Shown one piece after another: positions 31,314 through 42,456 of a DNA stretch of 64,000 bases. Position 1 is the stretch's first letter, and the number at the start of each line of letters is the position of its first letter. A model generated the notes under the pieces. That model did no database searches. It was not told where the DNA came from and saw only the letters and a list, made by a program, of their open reading frames with translations. The translations under genes were made by a program, and so were the position numbers. Source of the DNA: Phellopilus nigrolimitatus (Eukaryota; Basidiomycota; Agaricomycetes; Hymenochaetales; Hymenochaetaceae); the NCBI GenBank assembly GCA_021029095.1, contig JAJOHG010000003.1:1550001-1614000 (forward strand), given 5' to 3'.

Positions 31314-32054
31314 GACTTCGACGCGTGTGTTTTGCTGTGTATTTGGAGTTGTTTGTTTTTGACATGCGAGCACTCTGATGAGGCGAGCATAAGTGTTTCC
31401 TCTGCCTGCTACTATGTCGCTTGCCAGTTGTATAAGATTTGCGCATTACGCGCTCAGTCTAAGTATTATTGAATGTTTCACGTGTGCAACAGTGCAATAA
31501 ATGCTAGGATGTCCGAAGACGCGTAGAGTAAATGCTATGGTATGTAATCTGCGCATATCCCATACTCGATCTCATAACGAAAAAAAAGTAAGCGATTCCT
31601 CATTCAGCCACAATACTTGGATGCATTTTTCGGTGATAAATATGGAGAACATGGGTTCGGTGGGTTAAGGATATCAAGAATTAGATAATCGATGCTGTAG
31701 AGAGTGCTCAAGTAAACGTCGACGCTGCAGAAACATCGCTGAAGACATGGTCTTGTATCTTATGACGTATGATTGTGTCAGCGTGGATGACGAATTTGAT
31801 TTATGAGAGGCCCATGGAATGGTCCATCATCGCTGCTACTCTGAAATAGGATGAGTGTTAGCTATATAATTGAACAAAACCGACACATTCACGACTGTTC
31901 CTTCACAGAGTATAAGACACGTACCGAAGAAATACAAACACATCCGACACAAATGTGAAAAGCTACACCGCGTTGGCACGACCGCAAGCTTAAATACGTC
32001 GCGGAAAGTATTGAGACCTTGTCGAAGGACGTTGGACGGGAGTTTTCTTACCTT
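31314..32054. other. Intergenic
   Basis: No gene or repeat recognised between bL34m and the next gene. Confidence 0.45.
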
Positions 32055-32738
32055 TCACATCCTTCTAGCATAGTTTTCCCTTCCATAAGAAGCCATTTGC
32101 CCAATGCCAACCTTAACTCCGTCGCTGACAGCGTTCAATCCACCCATCTGCCCAACGGCGTATGGGCCATCAGAATTATAAAGAGGAAGCGCGGTCGTAT
32201 GTCCGTGGTTCGCGAAAACACCGACGCTCTGCTGCACGCCGCTGAAAAACCCGCCACCCAACTGCTGGGCGTTCACGGGGGACACAGCGCCGTGGGTCTG
32301 CAATACGTTCCCGAAGAGGTGCGGCAGATTCTCGAACCCCGCGTGGTTTATGGCAGCAGAGCCCGCGGAAGCGAACAACGAGTCGAGGCCGATGCCTGCG
32401 CCTCCGACGGCACCGGAGACGGCGCAGGGCAGGGCCCAGTCCCGGACGACGTGCCTGGGCAGGGAACGGTATCCCCGCCGCGCCCACTCGCTCTCGAGCA
32501 TGGCGAGTTTCTGATACGCAATGTGGACGGACCGGGTCGCGACGGCGCTGCTTGCCATGCTCGTTCCCGCCGTCAGAGGGGCGAGGGCGAGGCCTGTGCC
32601 GATCGAGCACCCGGCGGCGGCGATCTCGCGGCGCTTTTTGTATATGTTTTTGGCGAGCTCCCTGTCTGAGTAGTATGGCCTGCAGATCTTCCTGCGATAG
32701 TGCTTGCAGTCGAGGTGCAGAAACTCTGTGAGTGCCAT
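32055..32738 (-). CDS. Unknown protein, charged N-terminus and Gly/Ala-rich body
   Basis: An uninterrupted 227-residue frame starts at ATG 32736-32738. The N-terminal 45 residues are rich in Lys, Arg and His (CKHYRRKICRPYYSDRELAKN). Two Gly/Ala-rich hydrophobic stretches (about residues 42-68 and 106-130) could be membrane or amphipathic segments around a conserved-looking LAMLESEWARRGYRSLPRHVVRDW block. The C-terminal third is Gly/Asn/Gln-rich. I do not recognise a family. A GTAAG sequence lies just past the stop, so a further exon is possible. Confidence 0.55.
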   Translation of the reverse strand: MALTEFLHLDCKHYRRKICRPYYSDRELAKNIYKKRREIAAAGCSIGTGLALAPLTAGTSMASSAVATRSVHIAYQKLAMLESEWARRGYRSLPRHVVRDWALPCAVSGAVGGAGIGLDSLFASAGSAAINHAGFENLPHLFGNVLQTHGAVSPVNAQQLGGGFFSGVQQSVGVFANHGHTTALPLYNSDGPYAVGQMGGLNAVSDGVKVGIGQMASYGRENYARRM

Positions 32739-33570
32739 GGCTTTAGAGAAAATAGAGATTGCGCGGTAGTGAGCTTTGGAGGTCTAAGCCCTTCGATGAG
32801 CTGATGGGGTTTTGTAGCAGCATCTGAAGACTGTACTGCAATAAGATACCTCTGTATAAAGAAAGGTATTGGGGCTGCTCACAATTACGAGCATGAATAT
32901 ATATTTTTAGGGACTTGTATCCCTAGAACGTGGCAATATCAGAGCATGACCGATTTTTTAGGACTTCCCAGGACAGCCTACGCCTAAGAGTAACTGCCAA
33001 AGTTGGTGAATACCATCACCGCGTCAAAATCAGCTCGTGGATAGCTATGAACTCACCTTGGACTTTCATTTAGATGGCGAATTCGACCTATCCGCATGAT
33101 CGCCTTCGGACCACGTGTGTCTTTATGGCTGTGCCTACGCAGGGGTTCCTAGTGAGAGGATCATCAAAATATCGAGGATTCGAATGCGGACCTCGGCCTT
33201 GTCGGCGAGCCGCGAGTCTTTAGCAAAGTATATGATTCTACATAGTTGGCCCAAGCACCGTTTTGCTATCCCTCCCGCCCCCTCAAGCAGAAAGGGACGT
33301 GGGCGTCATCAGCTGCTATGTTCATTGTCAGGTCCTGAAAAGCTTTAGCGTTAGACAAGCTCGAAGCTTTTAGTTGTAAGCGCGAAGATTTGACGCCGAC
33401 TGTAAAGTGCAGAGTTCGTCATATGACCACCTCGTCGAGAATCGAGATGCGCAAGCTCTTCCAATAATGCTTCTTAACTCGAGCTTTAAAGGTTCAGGTA
33501 AACGAAAGTGCCCGTAACAATAAAATTTAAGCATGCAATCGTTTTGTTTGGGGATAAACATTTTGGGGAG
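32739..33570. other. Intergenic
   Basis: This contains the promoter of the unknown gene and the 3' flank of the permease. Nothing else was recognised. Confidence 0.45.
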
Positions 33571-35941
33571 TCAAGCTACAACCTTCATGCCTGTGTTGTC
33601 GACGGCTGCTTCATGGTCAACTACCTCGACCTCGGCCTCCTGCATCTCAGAGAGCATCTCGTGTGGCAGGATTAGGTTGAGGATCACGGCGACGATGCCG
33701 GCAGCGAGGACTGCGTGCTTCCCATCAGTTTCCCTCATCCTCTTGCGTCCGAACAGAAGGAAAAGGGAACTCACAAGGCGTGCTGAGCACGATCGTGATC
33801 GAGTCGAAGAGGCCCTGCAGGCCGCTGCTCGGGTTATTAACGCCGTCGAACAGGTGCTCGAAGATCGCGGGCATGAGCAGGTCGCCAACGCCGAAGGACA
33901 GCGCGCCGGCGAGCACGAAGCGGTCGCGCCGCGTCCAGCGCAGGTACGCGAGCACGCGCACGCCGGACACCATCACGCTCGCGAAGAGGAACGTCGTCAC
34001 GCCGCCGAGCACCGAGTTCGGGACTGTCGGGCGAAGAGCGCTCAGCTGCTGGTGCATATGCGCAGGCGGGAGAAGGTCTACGCACTTGCGAGGAAGACCC
34101 CCGAGATCTTCCCGAGGACCCCGAAGAGGATGAGGAAGAAGCAGCAGAATTTACCCGCGGTGCGGTTCGCGCAGCGCGTGATGGCGATTACGCCGTTGTT
34201 CTATGAACGGCCTATCCGTTAGCTCAGCTTAATGTATATAACTTTAAACCCTACCTGAGCGAACACCGACAGAGGCGCGACGGTGAAGAGAGCAGATATG
34301 AAACCACCGATGCCGTCAGACTGAAGACAAGTCCGGGAATGAGCCATCAATTCTACCTGTCCCAAAAATAAGAAAATAAAAGGCATACAAGTACGCCGCC
34401 CTGAATTCGCCGGTCGAAGTTGGGACCGTCGACCTCGACACGCGAGACTTCGGCGGATGCTGTGATGTCACCGATGGCCTCCATAGCCACCGAAACTAAG
34501 CAAACATTGATTAATCCATCTGCGAGTAATTCAAAATACAGATCACACACTGTAGACAGCCAACATCGGTAGGATGGCGGGGGGATAGACGCGGATCTTG
34601 AAAGTATGTACCCTTCAGAAAATCAAAACTAATTGAGTCGTTACTTAATATTATCGAAATGCGATGAACGTACCAAAGGAACGTGATCGCAGGCGCGGTA
34701 GTGATGCTGCTCCCGTCAATGTAGCCTGCGGCGCCGGCGACGATACAGCCTACGGCAAGACCCACGATGATGGACACGTTTTTGAGGAACGGTGAGCCGA
34801 AGAGTTCCGTGAGGACGATGCTGACGAACGTAAGGAAGCCGAGGCCGATGAACTCCGGAGAGCCCCACCTGCAACGAAATGTAAGTCATGAATTTCCGGA
34901 GAAAAGGGAAAGAAATAATAGTGGGTCCGTATACGCACGGAAGAGGCCTGGGTGCATTGATGTCCGGGCAGAGCTGGAAGAGGCCGCTGGTGGGGCGGCT
35001 CATGCAGTCGTTCGAGCCGCCACCCCAGTCCGCAATGCCCGAGGAGCCGATGAGCGACGCGCCGATCATGAGGATGACCGTGCCAGTCACCATGGGCGGG
35101 AATACTCGCTGCAGGATCCGCACGGGGACGAAAGACATGAACATCTCGAGAAACGAGCAGATCAGGGAGGTTCCTGCGTATGAATTGCTTGAGTCAGGAG
35201 TGAGCGGGGGTTCGTGCAGAGCACCTACCGAGCAGCATCCCATACGCGTCTGGGCAAGCGTCTCGCGTGACCGTCCCGTCGGCGGCAGTGGTGCTCGTAC
35301 AAGTTCCATTTGCATAAAGTGCATCGAAAATCTGAATTTCCAATTGTTTTGTCGGTGGTGAGATTTCCTTTTTTTCAATTTCGAGACTTACTGCAGTTGC
35401 GGTACTGAGAGTAGCAAAACTCGTTCCGACAACCGAAAGCAGGCCCGTTCCCAGATAATAGTTCCTAAACAGCCTTATCCCTGACATCTGGACCAGACTC
35501 AAAATACCTTGCAATGAAATGGATAAGGCACCGAAAAAATAAAGTTAGGAAGAAGTTTAACTCACCACAGCCGATCAAAGAAGACGAAACCATGTATGCC
35601 TGCAGTGACGAATCCAGGTTCAATGCACTCGCGAATATGATGGGAGGCGCTATGAGACCGGCAAGCATAGCCAGCGCGTGCTGGAGACCCGAGCTCGCCG
35701 CGAGGACGATCGGGAGGTCCGCGTCAAGCGCGTAGAACGGCGGCAGACGGCGCGTCTGCATCCTCGGCAGCGTCGGCGTGCAGAGCCAAGCATAGTCGTA
35801 GTCGCCCAACCAGCCGTCTCTCGTTGTGACCTTGCGCACGGCGCGCTGCACCTTGTCCCGGACGACGGTCGGACGCGGCGCAGCTGTCGGCGGCGGCGTC
35901 GGTGCCAGCTGCTCTTTCGTGACGGACTGGACGTCGGACAT
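33571..35941 (-). CDS. Purine (xanthine/uric acid type) permease, NAT/NCS2 family
   Basis: Eleven exons (35566-35941, 35392-35507, 35229-35331, 34939-35173, 34674-34868, 34551-34612, 34389-34495, 34255-34320, 34086-34200, 33775-34023, 33571-33710) give 587 residues, normal for UapA/UapC-like carriers. The N-terminal cytosolic tail is followed by about 12-14 hydrophobic segments. Family markers include ALAMLAGLIAPPII early on, VAMEAIGDITASAEVSR, and the NAT signature around AQNNGVIAITRCANR. AIPNSVLGG follows, as in fungal purine transporters. The protein would import oxidised purines with protons at the plasma membrane. Exact substrate cannot be told from sequence by eye. All splices keep the frame. 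Confidence 0.93.
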
Positions 35942-36887
35942 GGTTGCGAAGCAGAAGCAAAGCTACAGACCACCCAAAGATCCGAGAGCTGTTTTAATCC
36001 GTGCATGAGGCTGTGACGATAAGGAGTCCGAAATCACACGTCGAGAAGATAAGAAAGGTGCCTAAGTTCCTGTATGATATCAAGTTATCATGGATATCCG
36101 AAAACCCGCCAAAATTTGTCAGCTCATTGAGTCGCGTATCAGGCACGTGACTGGCATGATAATAAACGGGAGCAAAGAGTCGTCGTAGAAAAAGGGCGCA
36201 TCAAATGCGTGGGAAGGTGGTTTCTTTCGACATTCATGGCCTATTTTGGAAATTGCGGCCGCTGCGGCGGCGCATACGCCCAAACTTGAAGAAACTGTTG
36301 AAAAATCGCATTTTTCTTGCTTGAGCTCTTACACACTGCACCTGGAAGAGCGGTCCTCCGTTTCCGCTGTGTCATTGTTAATCCATATGACTGCTCTGAT
36401 GTAAAACATAGAGTGCAATCGTAGAAGGTCATTTGATGAAATCGGTGTGAAAGCAAAGTAAGCATCAAATTTTGAAGAAGAGTGAAACCACAAGGTCGTG
36501 TGGAGAGACGGCCGAACAGACAGTTTCGGGACATCTCGCCATTCTGCACTTATCATGAGTATTTAGTAGTATCACGTACTATGTCATACACGCATTATTA
36601 GCTAGAATTCCTTGAAGGGACCTCCGAGTTTGAAAATCCTCGTTGTCCGTTCATTATTTCCGCATACTCTGGAGCTGCTGGAATTTGCGACTTCAAAAGA
36701 TTATTTGAATAAATTTGAATTTTGGGCGAACTTGCGCCACCAAGTCGATCATCGACGTAAAAGGATATCCACGTGCAAATCTGGACAATTCACGCGTCAC
36801 AGCGCGCGTCGGACACACTACATAGTATATATCTCCGCTTATACTGTCCACTTGCTTGAGTTCGCTGCTCGCTGTAGAGGTCGACTT
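35942..36887. other. Divergent promoter region, permease and VPS41
   Basis: About 950 bp between two divergent start codons. A TATA-like TAGTATATATC lies near 36823-36833, upstream of VPS41. No further gene was recognised. Confidence 0.45.
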
Positions 36888-39800
36888 ATGGTGTCCGACG
36901 CCGACGGGGAACTTCAAAATGGGCGTCTCGACGAGAAGGACCCGCTCGAGCATGACTCAGCGCACACCGACAGCGGGTCGTCGACGGAGCACACGAGGGT
37001 GTCGGGCGGTGGCGAGGAGACAGCAACGGAACCCGACTCTACGTCCTCGAGAATACATGCCGAACGTGCAAACGGAGAAAATGGAAACGGGAAGCTGCCG
37101 GTGGCAGGTACAGACTCTGACCATAGCCGGAGTGAGAACGAAGACGGAGTGGATGGGGAGGCTGAAGGAGACGACGACGACGGTGGTGTAGAAGGGAGTG
37201 AAGATGACGATGAAGAGGATGATGACGATGACGATGAATATGAAGACGAAGACGACGATGAATACGAACCCGCCCTTAAGTACGACTTGCTTGGGGGATT
37301 TACTGCAGCGCTACTTGAGAAAGACTCGGCTTCATCGCTAGCAGTCTGCTCAAAGTACCTTGTGAGTTCCTCAGAGGATTAGGGTCATCCATTATTCATA
37401 ATCAATTACCAGGCAATGGGTACGCATAGCGGCATTATACATGTACTCGACTACTCCGGGAATCGAATAAAGTCATACCGTCCGCACTCTGCATCGGTCA
37501 TCGACATGTGTTTCGACAGCTCTGCAGATTTCGTAGCTTCCGCTTCCGTTGACGGTGAGAGACTCGCCTTTCTCGAATAACGAACAGATATGAACGAGTG
37601 TGTTCTAGGGCAGGTCATCATCCACTCGCTGACCACGCCCGAGGCTTATGCGTTCGACAAGAAGCGGCCTTTGCGGACAGTCGCGCTCGAACCCAACTTC
37701 GCCAAGCGTAGCACGCGAGCTTTCGTCTGTGGCGGGATGGCCGGGAGCCTGGTGCTGCATGAGAAAGGCTGGCTCGGCCATAAAGAGACCGTCCTGCACA
37801 CGGGCGAAGGGCCGATCTGGACAGCACGCTGGTGCGGGAACCTCATAGCATGGGCAAACGACTTGGTACGCTCTACTTTGAACCTGATTTACTCACCAGT
37901 ACACATTTCTCTCTTTCTTTCCGCTAGGGCGTGAAAATATACGACACGGCCTCGCAGACGCGCATCACATTCATCGACCGGCCCGCCGACAGCCCGCGCG
38001 CAGACCTGTTTAAGTGCACGCTGCACTGGCAGGACGACGCGACGCTTCTCATCGCATGGGCCGACATAATCAAGGTTGCGCGTGTGCGAGCACGCCCACG
38101 GGGTGCGCCCTCGCAGGCAGTCTTCGACAGACAAGGTGCTCCCCCCGCTAATGGCTGAGATTACCGCGCTGTTCGCAATCGAGGGCATGCTCTCCGGGAT
38201 CGCGCCGTACCCGTCCGGCACGCTCCTGGCGTCCGCAGCGGTGGCGGCGGCACCGACGTCCTTCCTGCTGCTCGCGTACACGCCGCCGGACACGTCGTTC
38301 AAGGACGAGGCGACGGACGACCGGCGGCAGCAGGCGCGCAAGCCCGCGCCGCGGCCCGAGCTGCGCATCATCTCGCGCGCGGGCGAGGAGCGCTCGTCGG
38401 ACGGGCTGAGCATGACGGGCTACCAGACGTGCGGGTGCAACGACTATGTGCTCGCGGAGGTTCCGGAGGAGGTGGGCGCGGGGCGCTGCTACGTCGTACT
38501 GAGTCCGCGCAGCGTCGTGCTCGTGCGTCCGCGTGATAGGAGAGACCATGTGGAGTGGCTGGTGGAGAGGAAGAGGTACAAGGAGGCGCTTGAGCAGTTG
38601 GAAAATATGCCGGACGAGGGTGTGGACGCTGTGGATATCGGGCAGCGATACATCGAGCACCTCGTCGGCGAAGGTGAATCTTCAATTCTAGCATTCGAAT
38701 AAAACTCTAAACATGCTTCAACAGGCGACTATGAAAAGGCAGCACAGCTGTGCCCGAAAGTGCTCGGTACAGGATTCCAAACGCTGGGAGGACTGGATAT
38801 TCGTCTTTGCACAGAAGAGCCAGCTTCAGGTACGTCATTTTTTCTTCTTTTCTACCCATTTAACATGCTTAGTGGCGGATTTGTGTAGGTCATCATCCCG
38901 TATATCCAACGGAGGCACCACAAGCTTTCTCGCTTAGTCTACGAGATGATCCTGGCACATTTCCTCGCCCATGACCGAGAAGTATGCTCGATCGTCTTAA
39001 ACTCCCATATTTTCTAACTCATTCCGCCACAGGCACTCCTAAGAACAGTCAAGGAGTGGCCGAATACAATATACGACGTGGGCGCGGTTATCGTCGCGAT
39101 CCAATCTGGCCTGAGCCAAACAACGCCTTCAAGCGGCGACTCGAAGATCCTCATGGAGTGCCTCGCTGAGCTGTCCGTGCATCCTCTCTTACTGCAGCTA
39201 GTGGTCTCGGATTGACATTGAACTCCATGGTACAGATATCTAACCAATCGTCAGCCAGGAAAGGCCCTACCGTACGTGCTCCGCCTGCGGAGGCCGAACG
39301 TCTTCGACCTCATCCGCGAGAACAACCTGTTCACGGACGTGCAGGACCAGGCGCTCCTGCTGGTTGAGTTTGACCAGGAGCTTGTGAAGCAGCGGAAGGA
39401 GGCAGGCGAGGATACGCAAGGGCGGAGCCCGGCGATCGCGCTCCTCGTGGACCACACATTCTCTATTCCCGTAAGTCGCGCGGCCTGTGTCATCTCACTC
39501 TTTGATAAACTCCTGATGATGGCGATCGCAGGTCCCGCGCGTCGTGCAGCAACTACAGAGCCGGTCGTACTTCCTCTACTTGTACCTCGACGCGCTCTTC
39601 GAGAAGGACCCGCACCTCGCGTCCGACTTTGCTGACCACCAGGTGCAGCTGTACGCGGAGTTCGCACCGCGCCGCCTGGTCGACTTCCTCCGCGCGAGCA
39701 ACTATTATAGCCTTGAGAAGGTAGTTTCTTTTTTTCTTGAAAATACAATTATTTGACGCTAACTGGAGATGCATTGCAGGCGTATAATGCGTGCAAGGAG

Positions 39801-40753
39801 CGGGATTACGTGCCGGAGATGGTGTTCTTACTCGGGCGTATGGGCAACAACAAGCAGGCGTTGACGCTGATCATCGAGCGACTGGGCGACGTCAATCGGG
39901 TACGTAGCCATAGCCAACCGTGCATAGCCAACCGTGTTAGTTGCTGAAGTGCTGACTGCCACGACTGGCAGGCCTATCGATTTCGCCAAAGAGCAGAACG
40001 ACGACGATCTGTGGGAGGACCTCTTGCGCTACTCCGAGACGCGACCAGGTCAGTTCCTTCCCTGTTTTCAGGCAGTTCACCAAGCTCACTTTTACCTCCG
40101 TGCCAGCCTTCATCCGCGGCCTGCTCGAGAACGTCGGGGCAGAAATAGACCCTATCCGGCTGATCCGCCGCATCAAGAACGGGCTGGAGATCCCGGGCTT
40201 GAAGGAAGCGCTGATCCAGATCCTGCAGGCGTTCCACCTGCAGATCTCGCTGCTCGAGGGCTGCCAGACGATCCTCGCAGGCGACTGCGGCACGCTCGCG
40301 CGGCGGCTACACAAGGGCCAGACACAAGGCTTCTTCGAGACTGGTAAGTGCCTCTTTTTGGTTTCAGCGATAACGTTGGACGCTGATTTGTTTCTGACTT
40401 GCTTTTTTACCCTCTGCTGAAATTACGGATTTGCTAGCTGCGACGCAATGTCCGGTCTGTGCCGAACCACTGCATGCGGGCCCCGCGGGCGCGACGATGC
40501 TCTTTCTGTGCAGACATGTCGTGCACCTGCGCTGCGTGAAAGGCACAGGGCCCGCGCGTCCTCCGGACGCGGTCCTCGCGCGGATAGGCGGCTCGAGGCA
40601 GGACGTTGGCGAGAAGATCGCATTGTGCGTTACGTCCTGTTGTACTTTGATTCCCCTTGGATTGACTTGCATCGCAGTGCTGCGATGGTCCGTGGACGTA
40701 TGGATCAGGGGTGCCCGGTATGCCATAAGCGCGACGAGGGCGATCGGACATGA
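36888..40753 (+). CDS. vps41: Vps41, HOPS tethering complex subunit
   Basis: The N-terminus is acidic (long Asp/Glu run at about residues 85-128), then a WD-like propeller (PALKYDLLGG, SADFVASASVDGQVIIHSL). A helical clathrin-repeat region follows (EWLVERKRYKEALEQL, AVIVAIQSGLS, ASNYYSLEKAYNACKERDYVPEMVFLLGRMGNNKQAL). A C-terminal RING-H2-like zinc site is made by CPVCAEPL, LCRHVVHLRC and CPVCHKR. Likely exons include 36888-37361, 37413-37554, 37609-37865, 37928-38673, 38725-38829, 38889-38981, 39033-39172, 39236-39470, 39532-39720, 39780-39909, 39971-40048, 40107-40343, 40438-40624 and 40678-40753. Vps41 tethers vesicles to the vacuole for homotypic fusion and AP-3 traffic. The frame appears to shift near 38115, 38765 and 39973 (one base each), so either the gene is damaged or the sequence has indels. 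Confidence 0.88.
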
Positions 40754-40922
40754 TACTTTTTTCTCCCTTTCTGCCTCCTTTTCTTATACCATCTGTCGAG
40801 GATCTCGCTTTCTCTATTATGTTTTTCATATTATGTATTCGCATGCATACCATCTGTACAACGCGCCCATTTTGCACAACCAATCGATCATAATTAAACA
40901 TACTTTTTGCTAAACAGCTGCG

Positions 40923-42142
40923 TCAGGCGGCTCCTGCGCCCCTCCACCACTTCACGAGGCCGTCCTCACCGGCGGAGACGAACGCGCCTGCGGAGCCTGG
41001 AGTGACGTTTGGGCGCCAGGCGACGGACCAGACCTCGCCGGTGTCCTTCACGGTCGAGACGGCCGCGCGTGCGGCGACGTCCCACACCTTGATCGTCTTA
41101 TCCGCCGAGCTGCGCGCCGCGAGAAGTCAGATTCGTCAAATTCAGGGCGGTGGTGGACGCACCCAGATAACGCAAGCCGTCCGTCTGGCGACAGCGCGGC
41201 GCTGAGGACCCACGACGCGTGGCCCACGAGCGCCGCGACCGCGCCGCCCCCGCCCCGCGCCGACCCGGCGGACCCGGCACGCACATCAAAGAGCGTGAGG
41301 CGGCGGTCGTCCGATGCAGAGAGCAGCAGCGCGCCGTCCGCGGACCACGCGAGCGCGCGCACGGGCGCGGCGTGCGCGGTGTACGTCGCGGCGAGCGCGT
41401 GCGCCGCGAGGTCGAAGAGGAAGAGCTGCCCCGTCTCGAGCGCGAGCGCGACGCGCGCGCCGTCAGGGCTCTCGGGTCGTTCATTCAGCTTGCTTCGGGG
41501 CGGGGCAGGGAGGAGCGGGAGGGGGGACGTACGTGTGCGATGGCCATGCCGAACTTCTTCCGCCCGCTGTCCATGCTCGCGAGGCGCGCGCCGAAGGTGT
41601 CCGGCGCGGCCGAGTGCACGGACACGCCGCCCGCGGCGCCCGTCGCGGCGTACGTCTCGCCGGTCGGGTGGAGCGACACGCCCCACGCTGCGCGGCGCCG
41701 TCAGCTCCGCACGTCCAGTCGGCGATCAAGCAGCGGGCGGGGCACGCACCAGGCTCGCCCGGGTCCTTCTCGCGCACGAAGCTGTCGTGCGCGCCGACGA
41801 GCGCGTCGGCGTCGAGGTCCCACAGCGCCGTGTGGCCCTCGAGGGTGTTGTACAGCGCGCGCGCGCCGCCGCCGCCCGCGGGCGCGTCGGCAACGGAGAG
41901 CGAGACGACGCCGAGCGGGTGCGCCGGGCGCGCGGAGACGCTCTGGCCCGAGGCGGCGTCCCACTGCTTCACGCTGCCGTCTGCGGAGGCGGAGACGACG
42001 CGGTCGGCGGCGGTCCAGTGGACGGCCCAGACGGCGTCGGCGTGCTCTGGTTGACGTGAATAAGATATTTAGATATTTACTTTGCTCGATGGAGGAGGTG
42101 CAGACTTTCTGTGGAATCGTGTGCGTGTAGGTATTGCAGGCT
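40923..42142 (-). CDS. ski8: Ski8/WDR61-like WD40 repeat protein
   Basis: WD40 repeats run from HADAVWAVHW...SASADGSVKQWD (about 42000) through ALWDLDADALVGAHDSF, VSLHPTGETYAATG, LLLSASDDRRLTLFDVRAG and IKVWDVAARAAV to the C-terminal SAGEDGLVKWWRG near 40950. The last motif is typical of Ski8/WDR61. In fungi this scaffold holds the Ski complex (with Ski2 and Ski3), which feeds mRNA to the cytoplasmic exosome, and has a meiotic role. Introns are likely near 42060-42105, 41700-41755, 41470-41530 and 41125-41145. The 5' exon reads QYLHAHDSTEK before the splice, but no ATG is clear, so the start is open. It is convergent with VPS41 with 169 bp between the stops. Confidence 0.8.
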
Positions 42143-42456
42143 CTGTGTGTGAAGATTGATGGTCAGAATTTGAACATTCGGTATAACTTGAGTTCACTCG
42201 CCATCGGTGTTGCAAGTGAGTGTCTACTAAGGAGATGTCACGCACTTGTTGTGTTTGAGTCGCGCACTCGAAATGAAATTACGGGCGCACAACCCGCCCG
42301 ACGATATGTAATATATAATACTACGAGAAATATGCAAGAGTGAAGAAGGAGAAATACAATGGAGTCCCGATACCGAACAATATATCACGAAAGCAAGAAA
42401 GCGAACGAACAGCAGAAATATTGAATGCACACGCGCGGTGCCGCCGCGCTCACGAC

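Noticed and set aside
33370..33561. Minus-strand frame of 63 codons after the permease gene
   Set aside because: It lies just past the permease stop on the same strand, has no family resemblance and is probably 3' untranslated sequence.
41219..42130. Long + strand frames over the SKI8-like gene
   Set aside because: Arg/Ala-rich low-complexity antisense reading; WD40 repeats are clear on the minus strand.
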